DNA from: a halophilic archaeon
GTDB taxonomy: Archaea; Halobacteriota; Halobacteria; Halobacteriales; Haladaptataceae
Reading direction: 5' to 3'
NCBI GenBank assembly: GCA_003298465.1
Contig: QNGA01000001.1
Coordinates: forward strand, 186,001 to 250,000
DNA length: 64,000 nucleotides
Under the pieces are notes generated by a model that saw only the letters and a list, made by a program, of their open reading frames with translations, searched no databases and had not been told where the DNA came from. Both the position numbers and the translations under genes were made by a program. Shown here in pieces: positions 27,137-36,634 of the stretch; position 1 is the first letter of the stretch, and each line of letters starts with the position of its first letter.

Positions 27137-28060
27137 ATGGCAACGGACTCGTCTGCTTCCGTCCGCGAACGGTTCATCGCGGCGTTCACCTCGCGGGAGC
27201 GCAAACTGGGCCTGACGCTCGGTCCCGGCCTCGTCTGGCTGCTGTTGTTCCTGCTCGCGCCGCTGACGTTCATGGTCGTCGTCAGCTTCGTGAGCGTCAA
27301 CGAAGCGTACGCCATCGTCTGGGAGCCGACGCTCAGCAACTACACCGGCCTGTTCAGCGGCAGCGGACCGTTCTGGGAGACGCCGTTCTTCGACGCGCTG
27401 CTCCTGTCGTACGGCATCGCCGCAGTGACGACCATCCTCTGTCTCGTCCTCTCGTTCCCACTCGCGTACTTCCTCGCGCGCCGGGACGACCACGTGTTCA
27501 AGGTAGTCATCTTCCTCGTCCTGCTGCCGTTCTTCACGATGTACCTCGTCCGGGCGTACTCGTGGCTCCTGATGTTCGGACCGAGCGGCGTCATCAACCG
27601 GACCCTGATAAAAATCGGGCTCGTGAGCGGGCCCGTGTCGCTGTTCAACTTCGGCGTGCCGGCCATCGTCGTCGGCCTCACGCACGCGTACTTCCCGTAC
27701 ATGCTGCTGTCGCTGTACGCGAGCATGGAGGGGCTCGACTTCTCGATGGTCGAAGCCTCACGCGACCTGGGTGCGAGTCGGTTCGAGGCGCTCCGGGACA
27801 TCATCCTGCCGCTGGTGTTGCCGGGCATGATAAGCGGCGGTCTGTTCGTGTTCGTCCCGAGCCTCGGGGCGTTCATCACCCCGCGCTTCCTCGGCCAGGG
27901 GAAGGTGTTGATGATCGGACAGCTCATCGAGAGCCGAATCACGGAACTCTACGCCATCGACTACGGCAGCGCCGCGTCGATGTTCATCGTCGTCTCCATC
28001 GTGGCCGCGTTCGCGCTCGCGTTCCGCTACGTCAGCATCGAAGACCTGGGAGGTGCCTGA
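27137..28060 (+). CDS. potB: ABC transporter permease, PotB-like
   Basis: This 307-residue protein has six predicted membrane helices. The first follows LGLTLGPGLVWLLLFLLAPL. The EAA docking loop is FSMVEASRDLGASRFEALRDI near residues 200-220. The family motif GALGAFITPRFLG-like segment appears as SLGAFITPRFLGQGKVLMIG. It starts seven bases after the receptor stop and is followed by the second permease with one base between stop and start, so the three form one operon. Confidence 0.88.
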   Translation: MATDSSASVRERFIAAFTSRERKLGLTLGPGLVWLLLFLLAPLTFMVVVSFVSVNEAYAIVWEPTLSNYTGLFSGSGPFWETPFFDALLLSYGIAAVTTILCLVLSFPLAYFLARRDDHVFKVVIFLVLLPFFTMYLVRAYSWLLMFGPSGVINRTLIKIGLVSGPVSLFNFGVPAIVVGLTHAYFPYMLLSLYASMEGLDFSMVEASRDLGASRFEALRDIILPLVLPGMISGGLFVFVPSLGAFITPRFLGQGKVLMIGQLIESRITELYAIDYGSAASMFIVVSIVAAFALAFRYVSIEDLGGA

Positions 28061-28061
28061 G

Positions 28062-28943
28062 ATGGCGACGGAGACCAAGCCCGCGACCGAACGTGAGGAC
28101 GAAACGTCGCGGTCGGCGTTCCTCGACCATCCGCGCAAGGAGCGGCTCCTCGGACGGGGGCTGTACACTGTCGTCGTCCTCCTGCTGGTGTTCCTCTGGA
28201 TTCCGCTCCTGGCGATGGTGTTCCTGTCGTTCGCGGTCAACTCCAGCACCTTCTTCCCGTTCCAGGGATTCACGCTGGCCCACTACGCGGCGACGTTCGC
28301 CGACTTCGGACTGATGGTGGCGCTGTGGAACAGCATCCAGGTCGCCACGGCGTCGGCGAGCATCGCCACGCTGCTGGGCGTGCTCGCGAGCTTCGCGCTC
28401 GTCCGGTACGACTTTCCGCTGAAGGAGGTGTACCGCACGTTCGGCATCCTGCCGATGGTGATTCCGGGCGTCGTGATGGGCATCGCGCTGCTCATCTACT
28501 TCCAGACCATCATCGGGATACCGACGGGCTACCTCACGCTCGTCCTGACCCACAGCGCGTACGGATTCCCGTTCGTGCTGCTGATGGTGACCGCCCGACT
28601 CTACACCTTCGACCCGTCGCTGGAGGAGGCGGCCCGCGACCTGGGTGCGGACCCGCTCACGACGTTCCGGGACGTGACGCTCCCGATAGTCGCGCCGGCC
28701 ATCGGCGCGGGCTTCCTCTTCGCGTGGATTCGGTCGTTCGAGGACTTCATCCGCGCGCACTTCGTGAGCGGCACGTTCGAAGTGCTGACGGTCTCGATGT
28801 TCTCGATGATAAAGTACGGGACGGCGCCCAAGATGAACGCCATCTCGTCGTTCATCGTGTTCGTCATCGCCGTCGTCCTCGCGGTGGCGATGAACCTGGG
28901 CAACGTCACCGGCTACGTCGCCGGAACGCAGGGCGAGGAGTAG
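28062..28943 (+). CDS. potC: ABC transporter permease, PotC-like
   Basis: This 293-residue membrane protein pairs with the PotB-like permease. The cytoplasmic N-terminus is polar and is followed by six helices. The EAA loop is FDPSLEEAARDLGADPLTTFRDV. The segment FEDFIRAHFVSGTFEVLTVSM is typical of PotC. ATG 28062 follows GGGAGGTG at 28048-28055, a good ribosome site; an in-frame GTG at 28053 is less likely. After its stop, CCCGTTTC-rich DNA leads into the next promoter. Confidence 0.88.
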   Translation: MATETKPATEREDETSRSAFLDHPRKERLLGRGLYTVVVLLLVFLWIPLLAMVFLSFAVNSSTFFPFQGFTLAHYAATFADFGLMVALWNSIQVATASASIATLLGVLASFALVRYDFPLKEVYRTFGILPMVIPGVVMGIALLIYFQTIIGIPTGYLTLVLTHSAYGFPFVLLMVTARLYTFDPSLEEAARDLGADPLTTFRDVTLPIVAPAIGAGFLFAWIRSFEDFIRAHFVSGTFEVLTVSMFSMIKYGTAPKMNAISSFIVFVIAVVLAVAMNLGNVTGYVAGTQGEE

Positions 28944-29028
28944 TCCCGTTTCGGCGCTCTCTTTCAACTTCCCCTCGTCCCGCCCCCAACCAAAGGTCTA
29001 AGGACGCTGGTTCCCTACCTGTAGCTAC

Positions 29029-29388
29029 ATGAGTACAGAAACACAGGGCGAGGACGACGAACTGAAGGAGCGAGTCAGCAACTTCCTGCGCCGCAACTTC
29101 CCCCAGATTCAGATGCACGGCGGGAGCGCGGCCATCCAGGACCTCGACCGCGAGACCGGCGAGGTCACCATCATGCTCGGCGGCGCGTGCAGCGGCTGCG
29201 GCATCTCCCCGATGACCATCCAGGCCATCAAGAGCCGGATGGTCAAGGAGATTCCCGAGATAGAGAAGGTCAACGCGGACACGGGCATGGACGGCGGTGG
29301 CGGCCACGGCGGTGGCATGAGCCCGTCGTTCCCCGGCGAGACGACCGACGACGGCGGCGACGACGAGGGCCCCGAAGCCCCGTTCTGA
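29029..29388 (+). CDS. NFU/NifU-like Fe-S cluster carrier protein
   Basis: This 119-residue protein delivers Fe-S clusters to targets. The NifU C-terminal domain (about 12-85) holds FPQIQMHGGSAAIQDLD and the cluster-binding C54SGC57 in GGACSGCGISPMTIQAI. A glycine/acid-rich tail (DGGGGHGGGMSPS...) follows. No scaffold or desulfurase gene is adjacent. A weak TATA-like GGTCTAAGG lies about 30 bases before the ATG. Confidence 0.92.
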   Translation: MSTETQGEDDELKERVSNFLRRNFPQIQMHGGSAAIQDLDRETGEVTIMLGGACSGCGISPMTIQAIKSRMVKEIPEIEKVNADTGMDGGGGHGGGMSPSFPGETTDDGGDDEGPEAPF

Positions 29389-29522
29389 GCGTCGACCGAC
29401 CGACGGTCGTCGTTTTCGCCGCTTCCGGTCTCGTCTCTGATTCCTCTATTCAATAGCATTTCTGCCCGTGGCCAGGGCACATCACGATATTTATCCCACC
29501 GGGCGATGTAGGGAGCGACAGT

Positions 29523-31028
29523 ATGACCCACGACGACGCCACGGCGCGTAACGTCGTATTCGTGGTCATGGACACGGTGCGCAAGAGCCACCTGTCCGTC
29601 TACGGATACGACCGCCCGACGACGCCGGGGCTCGAACGGTTCGCCGAGGAAGCGACCGTCTTCGAGCAGGCAGTTGCACCCGCCCCCTGGACGCTGCCGG
29701 TCCACGCCTCCCTCTTCACGGGCATGTACCCCAGCGAACACGGCGCGAGCCAGGAGAACCCGTATCTCGAAGGTGCGACGACGCTCGCCGAATCGCTCTC
29801 CGCGGCCGGTTTCGACACGGCCTGTTACTCTTCGAACGCCTGGATCACGCCGTACACCCACCTGACGGACGGCTTCGACGACCAGGACAACTTCTTCGAG
29901 GTGATGCCGGGCGAGTTCCTCTCCGGTCCGATGGCGAAGGCCTGGAAGATGATGAACGACAACGAGCGCCTCCGCGCCGTCGCCGACAAACTCGTCAGCC
30001 TCGGCAACGTCGCCCACGAGTACTTCGCCAGCGGCGAGGGCGCCGACTCGAAGACGCCGCAGGTCGTCGACCGGACCATCGAGTTCATCGACGACTCCGA
30101 CGGACCCTACTTCTCGTTCATCAACCTGATGGACGCCCACCTGCCGTACCACCCGCCCGAGGAGTACAAGGAGGAGTTCGCGCCGGGCGTCGACTCGACG
30201 GAGGTGTGCCAGAACTCCAAGGAGTACAACTGCGGCGCACGCGACATCGACGACGAGGAGTGGGACGCCATCGAGGGGCTGTACGACGCCGAAATCCGGC
30301 ACATCGACGCCGAACTCCAGCGCCTGTTCTCGTGGCTCAAGGAGAACGACGAGTGGGACGACACCATGGTCGTCGTCTGCGCCGACCACGGCGAACTGTT
30401 CGGCGAGCACGACCTCTACGGCCACGAGTTCTGCATCTACGACCCGCTCGTCAACGTCCCGCTGATGGTCAAACACCCCGAGATGGGCGACGGCACGTCC
30501 GACGAGCAGGTCGAACTCGTCGACCTCTACCACACCGTCCTCGACCACGCCGGCGTCGACGCGGCCGGGTCGACCGTGCCGCTGGACCGTCGGCGCTCGT
30601 TGCTCGACGCCGACTACCGCGAGTTCGCCGAGGGCGAGGTCCCCGGCGACGGCGACTACGCCTTCGTCGAGTACTACCGACCCGTGGTCGAACTGAAACA
30701 GCTCGAAGAGAAGGCCAAGGCGGCCGACATCGACCTCGACCGGAACTCGCGGTTCTACTCCCGGATGCGTGCCGCGCGCCGCCCCGACGCGAAGTACATC
30801 CGCAACGAGCGCATCGAGGACGAGTTCTACCACCTCGACGACGACCCCGACGAGCGCCGCGACGCCCGCGGCGAGGGGAGCGACGAGGAGGAGGCCGTCG
30901 AGGGCGTCCTCTCGGCGTTCGAGGAGAGCGTCGGCGGCGAGTGGAAGGACGTCGACGACGAGGACGTGCTCGACGACATGAGCGACAGCGCGAAAGACAG
31001 ACTGCAGGACCTCGGCTACATCGACTAA
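29523..31028 (+). CDS. sulfatase-like hydrolase/transferase (alkaline phosphatase superfamily)
   Basis: This 501-residue protein has metal-site motifs NVVFVVMDTVRKSHLSVYGY and ADHGELFGEHDLYGHE. The segment that holds the formylglycine Cys/Ser in sulfatases reads PWTLPVHASLFTGMYPSEHG here. Thr stands in for Cys/Ser and His for Arg, so a classical formylglycine sulfatase is unlikely. A phosphodiesterase or phospho-group transferase using Thr is possible. There is no signal peptide. CGATATTTATC lies about 31 bases upstream. A UPF0104 membrane protein starts one base after its stop, suggesting joint work on lipid or glycan. Confidence 0.8.
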   Translation: MTHDDATARNVVFVVMDTVRKSHLSVYGYDRPTTPGLERFAEEATVFEQAVAPAPWTLPVHASLFTGMYPSEHGASQENPYLEGATTLAESLSAAGFDTACYSSNAWITPYTHLTDGFDDQDNFFEVMPGEFLSGPMAKAWKMMNDNERLRAVADKLVSLGNVAHEYFASGEGADSKTPQVVDRTIEFIDDSDGPYFSFINLMDAHLPYHPPEEYKEEFAPGVDSTEVCQNSKEYNCGARDIDDEEWDAIEGLYDAEIRHIDAELQRLFSWLKENDEWDDTMVVVCADHGELFGEHDLYGHEFCIYDPLVNVPLMVKHPEMGDGTSDEQVELVDLYHTVLDHAGVDAAGSTVPLDRRRSLLDADYREFAEGEVPGDGDYAFVEYYRPVVELKQLEEKAKAADIDLDRNSRFYSRMRAARRPDAKYIRNERIEDEFYHLDDDPDERRDARGEGSDEEEAVEGVLSAFEESVGGEWKDVDDEDVLDDMSDSAKDRLQDLGYID

Positions 31029-31029
31029 C

Positions 31030-32115
31030 GTGACCGACGAGACGGAGTCCGACGGCGGGCAGGCGCTGTCAAGAGAGGAGCCGGGGTCGAACGGGGGCGA
31101 AGCGCTCTCGGCCGGCCTCGGCGAGCGATTCGGCAAGGGGAAGCTCCTGCTCGGCTTCCTCGTCGCCGGCGTGCTCATCTACCTGCTCGTCGCGGTGGCG
31201 GGATGGGAGCGCGTCCTCGACGCCCTCCAGGGGGCCGACTACACGTGGGTCTGGATCGCCTGCGCTTCGACCATCGTCGGCCTCGCGCTCTGGGGGAAAG
31301 CCTGGCAGGTCGTGCTCGCGGTCCTCGACATCGAAGTCGAGTTGCGCCGCATCGTCGTCACCTACTTCGCGGCGACGTTCGCCAACTACGTGACGCCGCT
31401 CGGACAGGCCGGCGGCGAGCCGTTCATCGCCTACGTGCTCTCGCGGGACACGGAGGCCAGCTACGAGGACAGCCTCGCCAGCGTCGTCACCGCCGACCTG
31501 CTGAACCTGTTGCCGTTCTTCAACTTCGCTGCGGTGGGGCTGGCGTACCTCCTGCTGAACGCGTCGATGCCGGAGAACGCGGAGACGCTCGCGCAGGGAC
31601 TCGTGGTCCTCGCGTTCGGCGTCCCCGCCATCGCGTACGTCGGCTGGCGACACCGCGACGGCGTCGAGGCGTTCGTGCTCCGGATCGTCGGTCCGATCGC
31701 CGACCGGACCGACCGCATCACCGTCGAGGGCGTCCGCGGGCGCATCGACCGGTTCTACCACGCCCTCGAGCGCATCGCCGACGAACCACGCGAACTGCTG
31801 TACGCGCTCGTGTTCTCCTACACGGGCTGGATATTCTTCGCGCTCCCGCTGTACTTCTCGGGGGTCGCGCTCGACCTCCCCCTCACCCTGACGCTCGTCC
31901 TCTTCATCGTCCCGGCGAGCACGCTCGCCGGCATGACGCCGCTACCGGGCGGCCTCGCCGGGGTCGAGGCGGCGCTCGCCGTCCTCATCGTCGGGCTCGC
32001 GCCCATCTCCTGGAGTTCCGCGGTCGCGGCCGCCATCGTCTACCGGTTCGCCAGCTACTGGATAGTCCTCCTCGTCGGCGGACTGGCCACCCTGTACGTC
32101 ATCGCCCGCTCCTGA
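31030..32115 (+). CDS. lysylphosphatidylglycerol-synthase-like TM protein (UPF0104, flippase-like)
   Basis: This 361-residue protein has about eight membrane helices, starting with KLLLGFLVAGVLIYLLVAVAGW. The family motif ATFANYVTPLGQAGGEPFIAYVL is present, as is GMTPLPGGLAGVEAALAVLI near the C-terminus. Only the membrane half of bacterial MprF is represented, so it may flip or move a lipid-linked substrate. The N-terminal 30 residues are acidic and cytoplasmic. It starts GTG one base after the sulfatase-like gene. Confidence 0.85.
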   Translation: MTDETESDGGQALSREEPGSNGGEALSAGLGERFGKGKLLLGFLVAGVLIYLLVAVAGWERVLDALQGADYTWVWIACASTIVGLALWGKAWQVVLAVLDIEVELRRIVVTYFAATFANYVTPLGQAGGEPFIAYVLSRDTEASYEDSLASVVTADLLNLLPFFNFAAVGLAYLLLNASMPENAETLAQGLVVLAFGVPAIAYVGWRHRDGVEAFVLRIVGPIADRTDRITVEGVRGRIDRFYHALERIADEPRELLYALVFSYTGWIFFALPLYFSGVALDLPLTLTLVLFIVPASTLAGMTPLPGGLAGVEAALAVLIVGLAPISWSSAVAAAIVYRFASYWIVLLVGGLATLYVIARS

Positions 32116-32149
32116 CCGCGTCCTCGTACTCTCCCCTCGTCTCCCTCGC

Positions 32150-33052
32150 TCACTCCTCGCGGACGTTCTCGCGCTCCCAGGTCCGTATCAGCCTCGCCAG
32201 CGTGCGGTTCACCGGGACCGCGACCCCGTGCCCGCTCGCTCGCTCGACGACGTACCCGTTGATGGCGTCGACCTCGGTGCGGCGACCGGCGTCCACGTCC
32301 TGGCGCATCGAGGACGCGTTGGCCGCCGTGGCGTCCGCGACCGTTTCGACCGCCCCGACCGCCTCGTCGTCCCCGAGGTCGACGCCCTCGGCGCGGGCCA
32401 CGCGGGCCGTCTCCCGGGCGGCGTCCTCGGCCACCTCGCGCGCCGCCCCCGACCGGAGCGCTCCGTTGTCCGTGCGAGCCAGCGCCGTCGTCGCGTTGAT
32501 ACCCGCGTTGACCGCGAGTTTCTCCCAGAGCCGACGGGGGGCGTCCTCGGCGACCGTCGTCTCCACCGCCGCGGCGCGGAAGGCGTCGCCCACGCGCTCG
32601 GCGACCGGCGAGCGGCCGCCCTCGCGCGCGCCCAAGACGATTTCGCCGACGCCCGTACACTCCACGGTTCCGGGGGCGGAGCGCACCGCGCCGTAGGTCG
32701 CCGTCCCCGCGAGCACCGGGCAGTCGAGACGTCGGGCCAGCGTCTCCTCGTTTCCCATCCCGTTCTGGAGCGACAGCGCGGCGTCGAACTCGCCCGTCGC
32801 GAGGTCCCGCGCCGCCGCCTCGGTGTCGAACGCCTTCACCGTCACGACCGCGAGGTCGGCGCGAAGTCCGGTCCCGTCGGTGGTCGCATCGGGTGCGACC
32901 TCGAAGTCGAACGCTCCGCCGACGCGGAGTCCCGTCTCCCGGACCGCCGCGACGTGCGGGTCCCGCCCGACGAGCGTCACCGCGTGCTCGCGGGCGAGTA
33001 GACCGCCGACCAGCGTCCCCAGGCTTCCCGCGCCGAACACGACGACGTCCAT
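32150..33052 (-). CDS. ketopantoate reductase family protein
   Basis: This 300-residue NADPH-dependent enzyme has the Rossmann motif VVVFGAGSLGTLVGGLLA at residues 4-21. The catalytic Lys lies in RRLWEKLAVNAGINATTALA. The C-terminal helical domain has SSMRQDVDAGRRTEVDAINGYVV, typical of ApbA/PanE. In archaea this step may feed coenzyme A synthesis. No pantoate genes are adjacent. It is convergent with the UPF0104 gene, 34 bp apart. Confidence 0.88.
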   Translation of the reverse strand: MDVVVFGAGSLGTLVGGLLAREHAVTLVGRDPHVAAVRETGLRVGGAFDFEVAPDATTDGTGLRADLAVVTVKAFDTEAAARDLATGEFDAALSLQNGMGNEETLARRLDCPVLAGTATYGAVRSAPGTVECTGVGEIVLGAREGGRSPVAERVGDAFRAAAVETTVAEDAPRRLWEKLAVNAGINATTALARTDNGALRSGAAREVAEDAARETARVARAEGVDLGDDEAVGAVETVADATAANASSMRQDVDAGRRTEVDAINGYVVERASGHGVAVPVNRTLARLIRTWERENVREE

Positions 33053-33083
33053 ACTCGGCGCGAGGGGCCGGGGGTAGAAAAAC

Positions 33084-33407
33084 TCAGTCCTCGGTCCAGT
33101 AGTAGATGTCTTCCTTCGGCGTGCCGCAGTTCGGACACTCGTCCGGCATGCCGTCTTCTATCTCGCCCATCTCGCCGCACTCGCTACAGCGCCACATCAG
33201 TTCCGCCTCGCCGAACTCGTGGCCGGAGCGGGAGTGTTCGACCGACATCGCCTCGTACCCGTCGCGCATCGTGACGTAGAACCCGCTGCTGTCGAAACCC
33301 CGGACCTCGCCGAGCACGTTTCGGTTGCTGTCGTAGACCACGTCTCCGAGGCCTATCTCGTCCACGTCGACGTCCTCGTCTGGTTTCTCTCCGGACTCGT
33401 CTACCAT
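33084..33407 (-). CDS. rubredoxin-like zinc-ribbon protein (DUF7130-like)
   Basis: This 107-residue protein has a central beta domain (about 17-65, LGDVVYDSNRNVLGEVRGFD) resembling a PRC/SH3-like barrel. A C-terminal rubredoxin-type knuckle pair follows: WRCSECGEMGEIEDGMPDEC and CPNCGTPKEDIYYW. The four Cys probably bind Zn or Fe. ATG 33407 is chosen because CTTTATCA on the minus strand lies about 27 bases upstream. The longer frame to 34028 runs through the neighbouring gene's DNA. Confidence 0.8.
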   Translation of the reverse strand: MVDESGEKPDEDVDVDEIGLGDVVYDSNRNVLGEVRGFDSSGFYVTMRDGYEAMSVEHSRSGHEFGEAELMWRCSECGEMGEIEDGMPDECPNCGTPKEDIYYWTED

Positions 33408-33460
33408 ATCTTCCCCTTCGTGATTCACATTGATAAAGCCGACCGCCGAACCGCGGGCGC

Positions 33461-34006
33461 TCACTCCGTCGCTTTCGGCACATCGACGGACGGCGCGTCG
33501 AACGACTCGGCTGCGTCCGGCAACTCTTCCGGCAGGTAGACGACGTTCTCCGTCCCGACCCGGACGCGGGCCACCTCGTCGCGCTCCTCCAGTCGGTCCA
33601 GCACCCGACTGGTCGTCGAGCGCGACCAACCGCTCGCCGAGAGGACCGTCTGCTGGCGCACCCGGCCGTCGCGTTCGCGGAGGAGCTTCAGCACGAACTG
33701 TTCGGGCGTGTAGCCGGTCTCCAGCACGAAGTCGGCCATCGACTCGAACTCGCACGCCCTCGCCCCCGCCGCGTCTCCGCGCGACCCCGTCCCTCCGTCG
33801 GACGCTTGCGCCCGCCCCATCGTCTCCCGGTCCGCCGTCGATTCGCTCTCGGCCGGTTCTCGCCGGGACGCCGCGTCGTCCGAGTCGGACGGCGTGCCGT
33901 CGCACGCCCACCGTCTCGCCAGACGTCGGACCCGGGCGAACGTCCGTCGTATCTCGGGCGCGATTCCGCTCGCGTCGCTTGCGACGGGGGCCGCAGATCG
34001 CTTCAT
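33461..34006 (-). CDS. winged-helix (MarR-like) transcriptional regulator
   Basis: This 181-residue protein has a disordered, charged N-terminal half (about 1-90). The DNA-binding domain (about 95-160) contains TPEQFVLKLLRERDGRVRQQ and LSASGWSRSTTSRVLDRLEE, a recognition helix followed by a wing ARVRVGTENVVYLP. It resembles the DUF7343/IclR-like HTH proteins of haloarchaea. The ATG at 34006 has CTTATGAG 28 bases upstream on the minus strand. The target genes are unknown. Confidence 0.75.
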   Translation of the reverse strand: MKRSAAPVASDASGIAPEIRRTFARVRRLARRWACDGTPSDSDDAASRREPAESESTADRETMGRAQASDGGTGSRGDAAGARACEFESMADFVLETGYTPEQFVLKLLRERDGRVRQQTVLSASGWSRSTTSRVLDRLEERDEVARVRVGTENVVYLPEELPDAAESFDAPSVDVPKATE

Positions 34007-34110
34007 CAACCGCGGAATACTCTCTCAAAACTCATAAGCTTCGTGGCACGAAGGCGACGCCGGACGTCGCTGTTCATAAAGCCCCGGCAGTAGCAACCCC
34101 GACGCATTGA

Positions 34111-34341
34111 ATGCTCCGGGGGTCAACCCCGGACGTGTTCGACCCATTCACCGTCGGCAAGAAGGCGAGCAAGTTCGGCTATCGGAAGTTCGGAATCCCG
34201 GGCGCGGTCGTAATCGGCGCCGGCGCGGTCGCCGGCTACTTCGTCGCCCGGAAGAAGGTGAAGTCGGCGCTGAAGGGCAAGGCGTCCGACGCTGACGCCG
34301 AGGGGACCGTCGACGAGGAGCAGGAACAGCGCAGCGACTGA
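34111..34341 (+). CDS. small single-pass membrane protein
   Basis: This 76-residue protein has one hydrophobic segment, FGIPGAVVIGAGAVAGYFVA (about 27-46), followed by basic RKKVKSALKGK and an acidic tail. TTCATAAAG at 34073-34081 lies about 33 bases before the ATG. An in-frame GTG at 34135 could also be the start and would give the more usual MFDPFTVGKKA beginning. The function is not recognised. Confidence 0.55.
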   Translation: MLRGSTPDVFDPFTVGKKASKFGYRKFGIPGAVVIGAGAVAGYFVARKKVKSALKGKASDADAEGTVDEEQEQRSD

Positions 34342-34542
34342 AGAACGCGCGTTCGAACTGCGGTGCGTCGACGCGTCGGACTCGACCCGACGGCCGACGT
34401 CGGACCACTCCGCAGGTCGGTGACTCTTCTTTCGGCGCCGCGAGCGCGTCGGCGAGCGGTCGGCCGCCGTCTCGAAGCCCGGTTCCGAGGCCGTTCTCGT
34501 TCCACACGCTACGCGGCGCTCACCGTCTTCGACACTGGAGAA

Positions 34543-34615
34543 TGGGATCGCCCGGATTCGAACCAGGGTTATCGGCACCCAAGGCCGAAAGGATACCAAG
34601 CTACCCCACGATCCC
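34543..34615 (-). tRNA. tRNA-Pro (anticodon UGG)
   Basis: The minus strand folds into a full cloverleaf. The acceptor stem is GGGATCG/CGATCCC with discriminator A. The D-loop carries GGTA. The anticodon stem is TCGGC/GCCGA around loop CTTGGGT, so the anticodon is TGG (reads CCA). The T-loop is TTCGAAT. It is 73 bases, with no intron and no encoded CCA end, as usual in haloarchaea. GTTTTACAC about 30-38 bases upstream on the minus strand is its likely promoter. Confidence 0.95.
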
Positions 34616-34701
34616 GTATCGTTCGATAGCGCGGATGTCGTGTAAAACGTTTCGTTTGTGCGGGGAGCGATTGGCCGAACTGACGGACGTCGCCGACCGG
34701 T

Positions 34702-36516
34702 CTACGGCGTCAACGGCCAGAACAGCCAGATTCCGGCGGTCGTGGCGATGGCGAACACCAACTGCAGCGGCCCTCCGACGCGCAGGTAGTCGGTGAACCG
34801 GTAGCCGCCGGGACCGTAGACGAAGAGGTTCGTCTGGTAGCCGACGGGGGTCATGAACGCCGTGCTCGCCGCGAAGGTCACGGAGAGCACGAACGCGAAC
34901 GGGTTCGCGCCGATCTGGAGCGCGGCCTCCACGGCGACCGGAATCATGAGGACGACGCTGGCGTTGTTGCTGATGACGTTCGTCAACAGCGCAGTCACGA
35001 CGTAGAACAGGCCGAGCACCGCGACGGTCGGCAGGACGTCGGCGCTCATCACCACGAGGTCGGCGAGCAGCGCCGCGCCGCCGGTCTGGTTGAGCGCGAC
35101 GCCGAGGGGGATGACGCCCGCGAGCAGGAAGATGACGTCCCACTGGACGGCGTCGTAGAGTTCGGTCGGCTTGAGGACGCCGGTGGCGACCATCGCCAGC
35201 GCGCCCGCGAGCGCGGACACGACGATGGGGAGGACGTCGAGTGCGGCGACGGCGACGACGGCGGCGACGATGCCGAGCGCGAGCGGTATCTTCGACTCGC
35301 GGAAGTCGGGACGCTCGACCTCCTGTGCGACGATGAAGTCCGGGTTGACGCCGAGGCGGTTGATGGTGTCCGTCGTCGCCTGGACGAGCAGCGTGTCGCC
35401 GACCCGGAGTTCGGTGGCGTCCAGTCGCTCGCGGAGCACCTCCGGGCCGCGCCGGAGCGCGAGCACCGTGGCGTCGTAGCGCTCGCGGAAGCTGGCGGTC
35501 GCCAGCGTCTCGCCGACGAGGTCCGACCCGGGGCTGATGACCACCTCGACGAGGTTCTCGCCCTCGCTCGCGGCCTCCAGTTCCGTCTCGTCGACCTGGA
35601 CGTTCGGCACCAGGTCCAGTCCCTCGGTGTCCACCAGTTCGACCAGCGTGTCGCGGTCGGTCCGGAGCGCGAACACGTCGTCGGCCCGGACGGTCTTGCG
35701 GGCGAGCGGTTCGAGGAACACCTCCTCGTCCCGGACGAGCTGGATTACGTCCACGTCGAGCGGCGTCTCGGCCAGCACTTCACCCAGAGTCCGGCCGACG
35801 AGGGGGGAGTCCTCGCGCACGACCACCTCGGTCAGGTAGTCGGCCATCTGGAACTCCTCGGTCAGGTCCTCGCGCGGTCGGATGCGCTCCGGGACGAGCC
35901 ACCGCCCGACCGTCAGCAGGTACGCCGTGCCGACGACGGAGACGAGGAGGCCGAGATGCGTGAACTCGAACATCGAGAACTCGTGGAGTCGGGTCGCTCC
36001 CTCCTGGGCCGCGGCGAGTTCGCCCGCGAGCTGGCTGGCCAGGATGTTCGTCGACGTCCCGATGAGCGTCAGCATCCCGCCGAACATCGATGCGTACGAG
36101 AGCGGCAGCAGGAGTTTCGACGGCGACGTCTTGCCCTCGTGGGCGATGTCGGTCACCATCGGCAGGAGGATGGCGACCGCCGCCGTGTTGTTGATGAACC
36201 CCGAGATGGGCCCGACGACGCCGATGGTCGCGCCGAGCTGTTTCGTCTCGCTGTCGCCCGTGATCTGGGAAATCTTCCGGCCGAGTATCTGGACGACGCC
36301 GGTGCGCTGGACGCCGTGACTCAGGATGAACATCGCCAGCACGGTGATGGTCGCGGTGCTGGCGAACCCCGAGAGACCCAGTTCCGGAGTGATGCCGGTC
36401 CACGGTTCGAGGACCATCAGCGCGACCATCACGCCGATGGCGGTGACGTCGATGGGGACGGGTTCGGTGGCGAACAGGACGAGCGCCGCCACGATGATGC
36501 CGAAAACTATCAGCAT
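34702..36516 (-). CDS. SLC13-type anion permease with two TrkA-C (RCK_C) domains
   Basis: This 604-residue carrier starts MLIVFGIIVAALVLFATEP. Membrane helices lie at about 1-180 and 405-604, with substrate-site segments GFINNTAAVAILLPMVTDIA and LTNVISNNASVVLMIPVAVE. Between them are two TrkA-C domains (about 200-285 and 300-385; e.g. VRADDVFALRTDRDTLVELV), which usually bind a ligand and gate transport. Sulfate or dicarboxylate are candidate substrates. The ATG at 36516 is the first proper start; the frame begins at a TTG upstream. Confidence 0.87.
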   Translation of the reverse strand: MLIVFGIIVAALVLFATEPVPIDVTAIGVMVALMVLEPWTGITPELGLSGFASTATITVLAMFILSHGVQRTGVVQILGRKISQITGDSETKQLGATIGVVGPISGFINNTAAVAILLPMVTDIAHEGKTSPSKLLLPLSYASMFGGMLTLIGTSTNILASQLAGELAAAQEGATRLHEFSMFEFTHLGLLVSVVGTAYLLTVGRWLVPERIRPREDLTEEFQMADYLTEVVVREDSPLVGRTLGEVLAETPLDVDVIQLVRDEEVFLEPLARKTVRADDVFALRTDRDTLVELVDTEGLDLVPNVQVDETELEAASEGENLVEVVISPGSDLVGETLATASFRERYDATVLALRRGPEVLRERLDATELRVGDTLLVQATTDTINRLGVNPDFIVAQEVERPDFRESKIPLALGIVAAVVAVAALDVLPIVVSALAGALAMVATGVLKPTELYDAVQWDVIFLLAGVIPLGVALNQTGGAALLADLVVMSADVLPTVAVLGLFYVVTALLTNVISNNASVVLMIPVAVEAALQIGANPFAFVLSVTFAASTAFMTPVGYQTNLFVYGPGGYRFTDYLRVGGPLQLVFAIATTAGIWLFWPLTP

Positions 36517-36634
36517 CCCCGCCGTCGGTGCTGGCACGGTACAGGGTGGTGACGAGCGCAACAAAAAGCAACCGGACCTGGCCCGCTGCAGTCACGACCT
36601 CGCGAGGGGCAGCGAAAGCGCGGAGTTCGGACCG

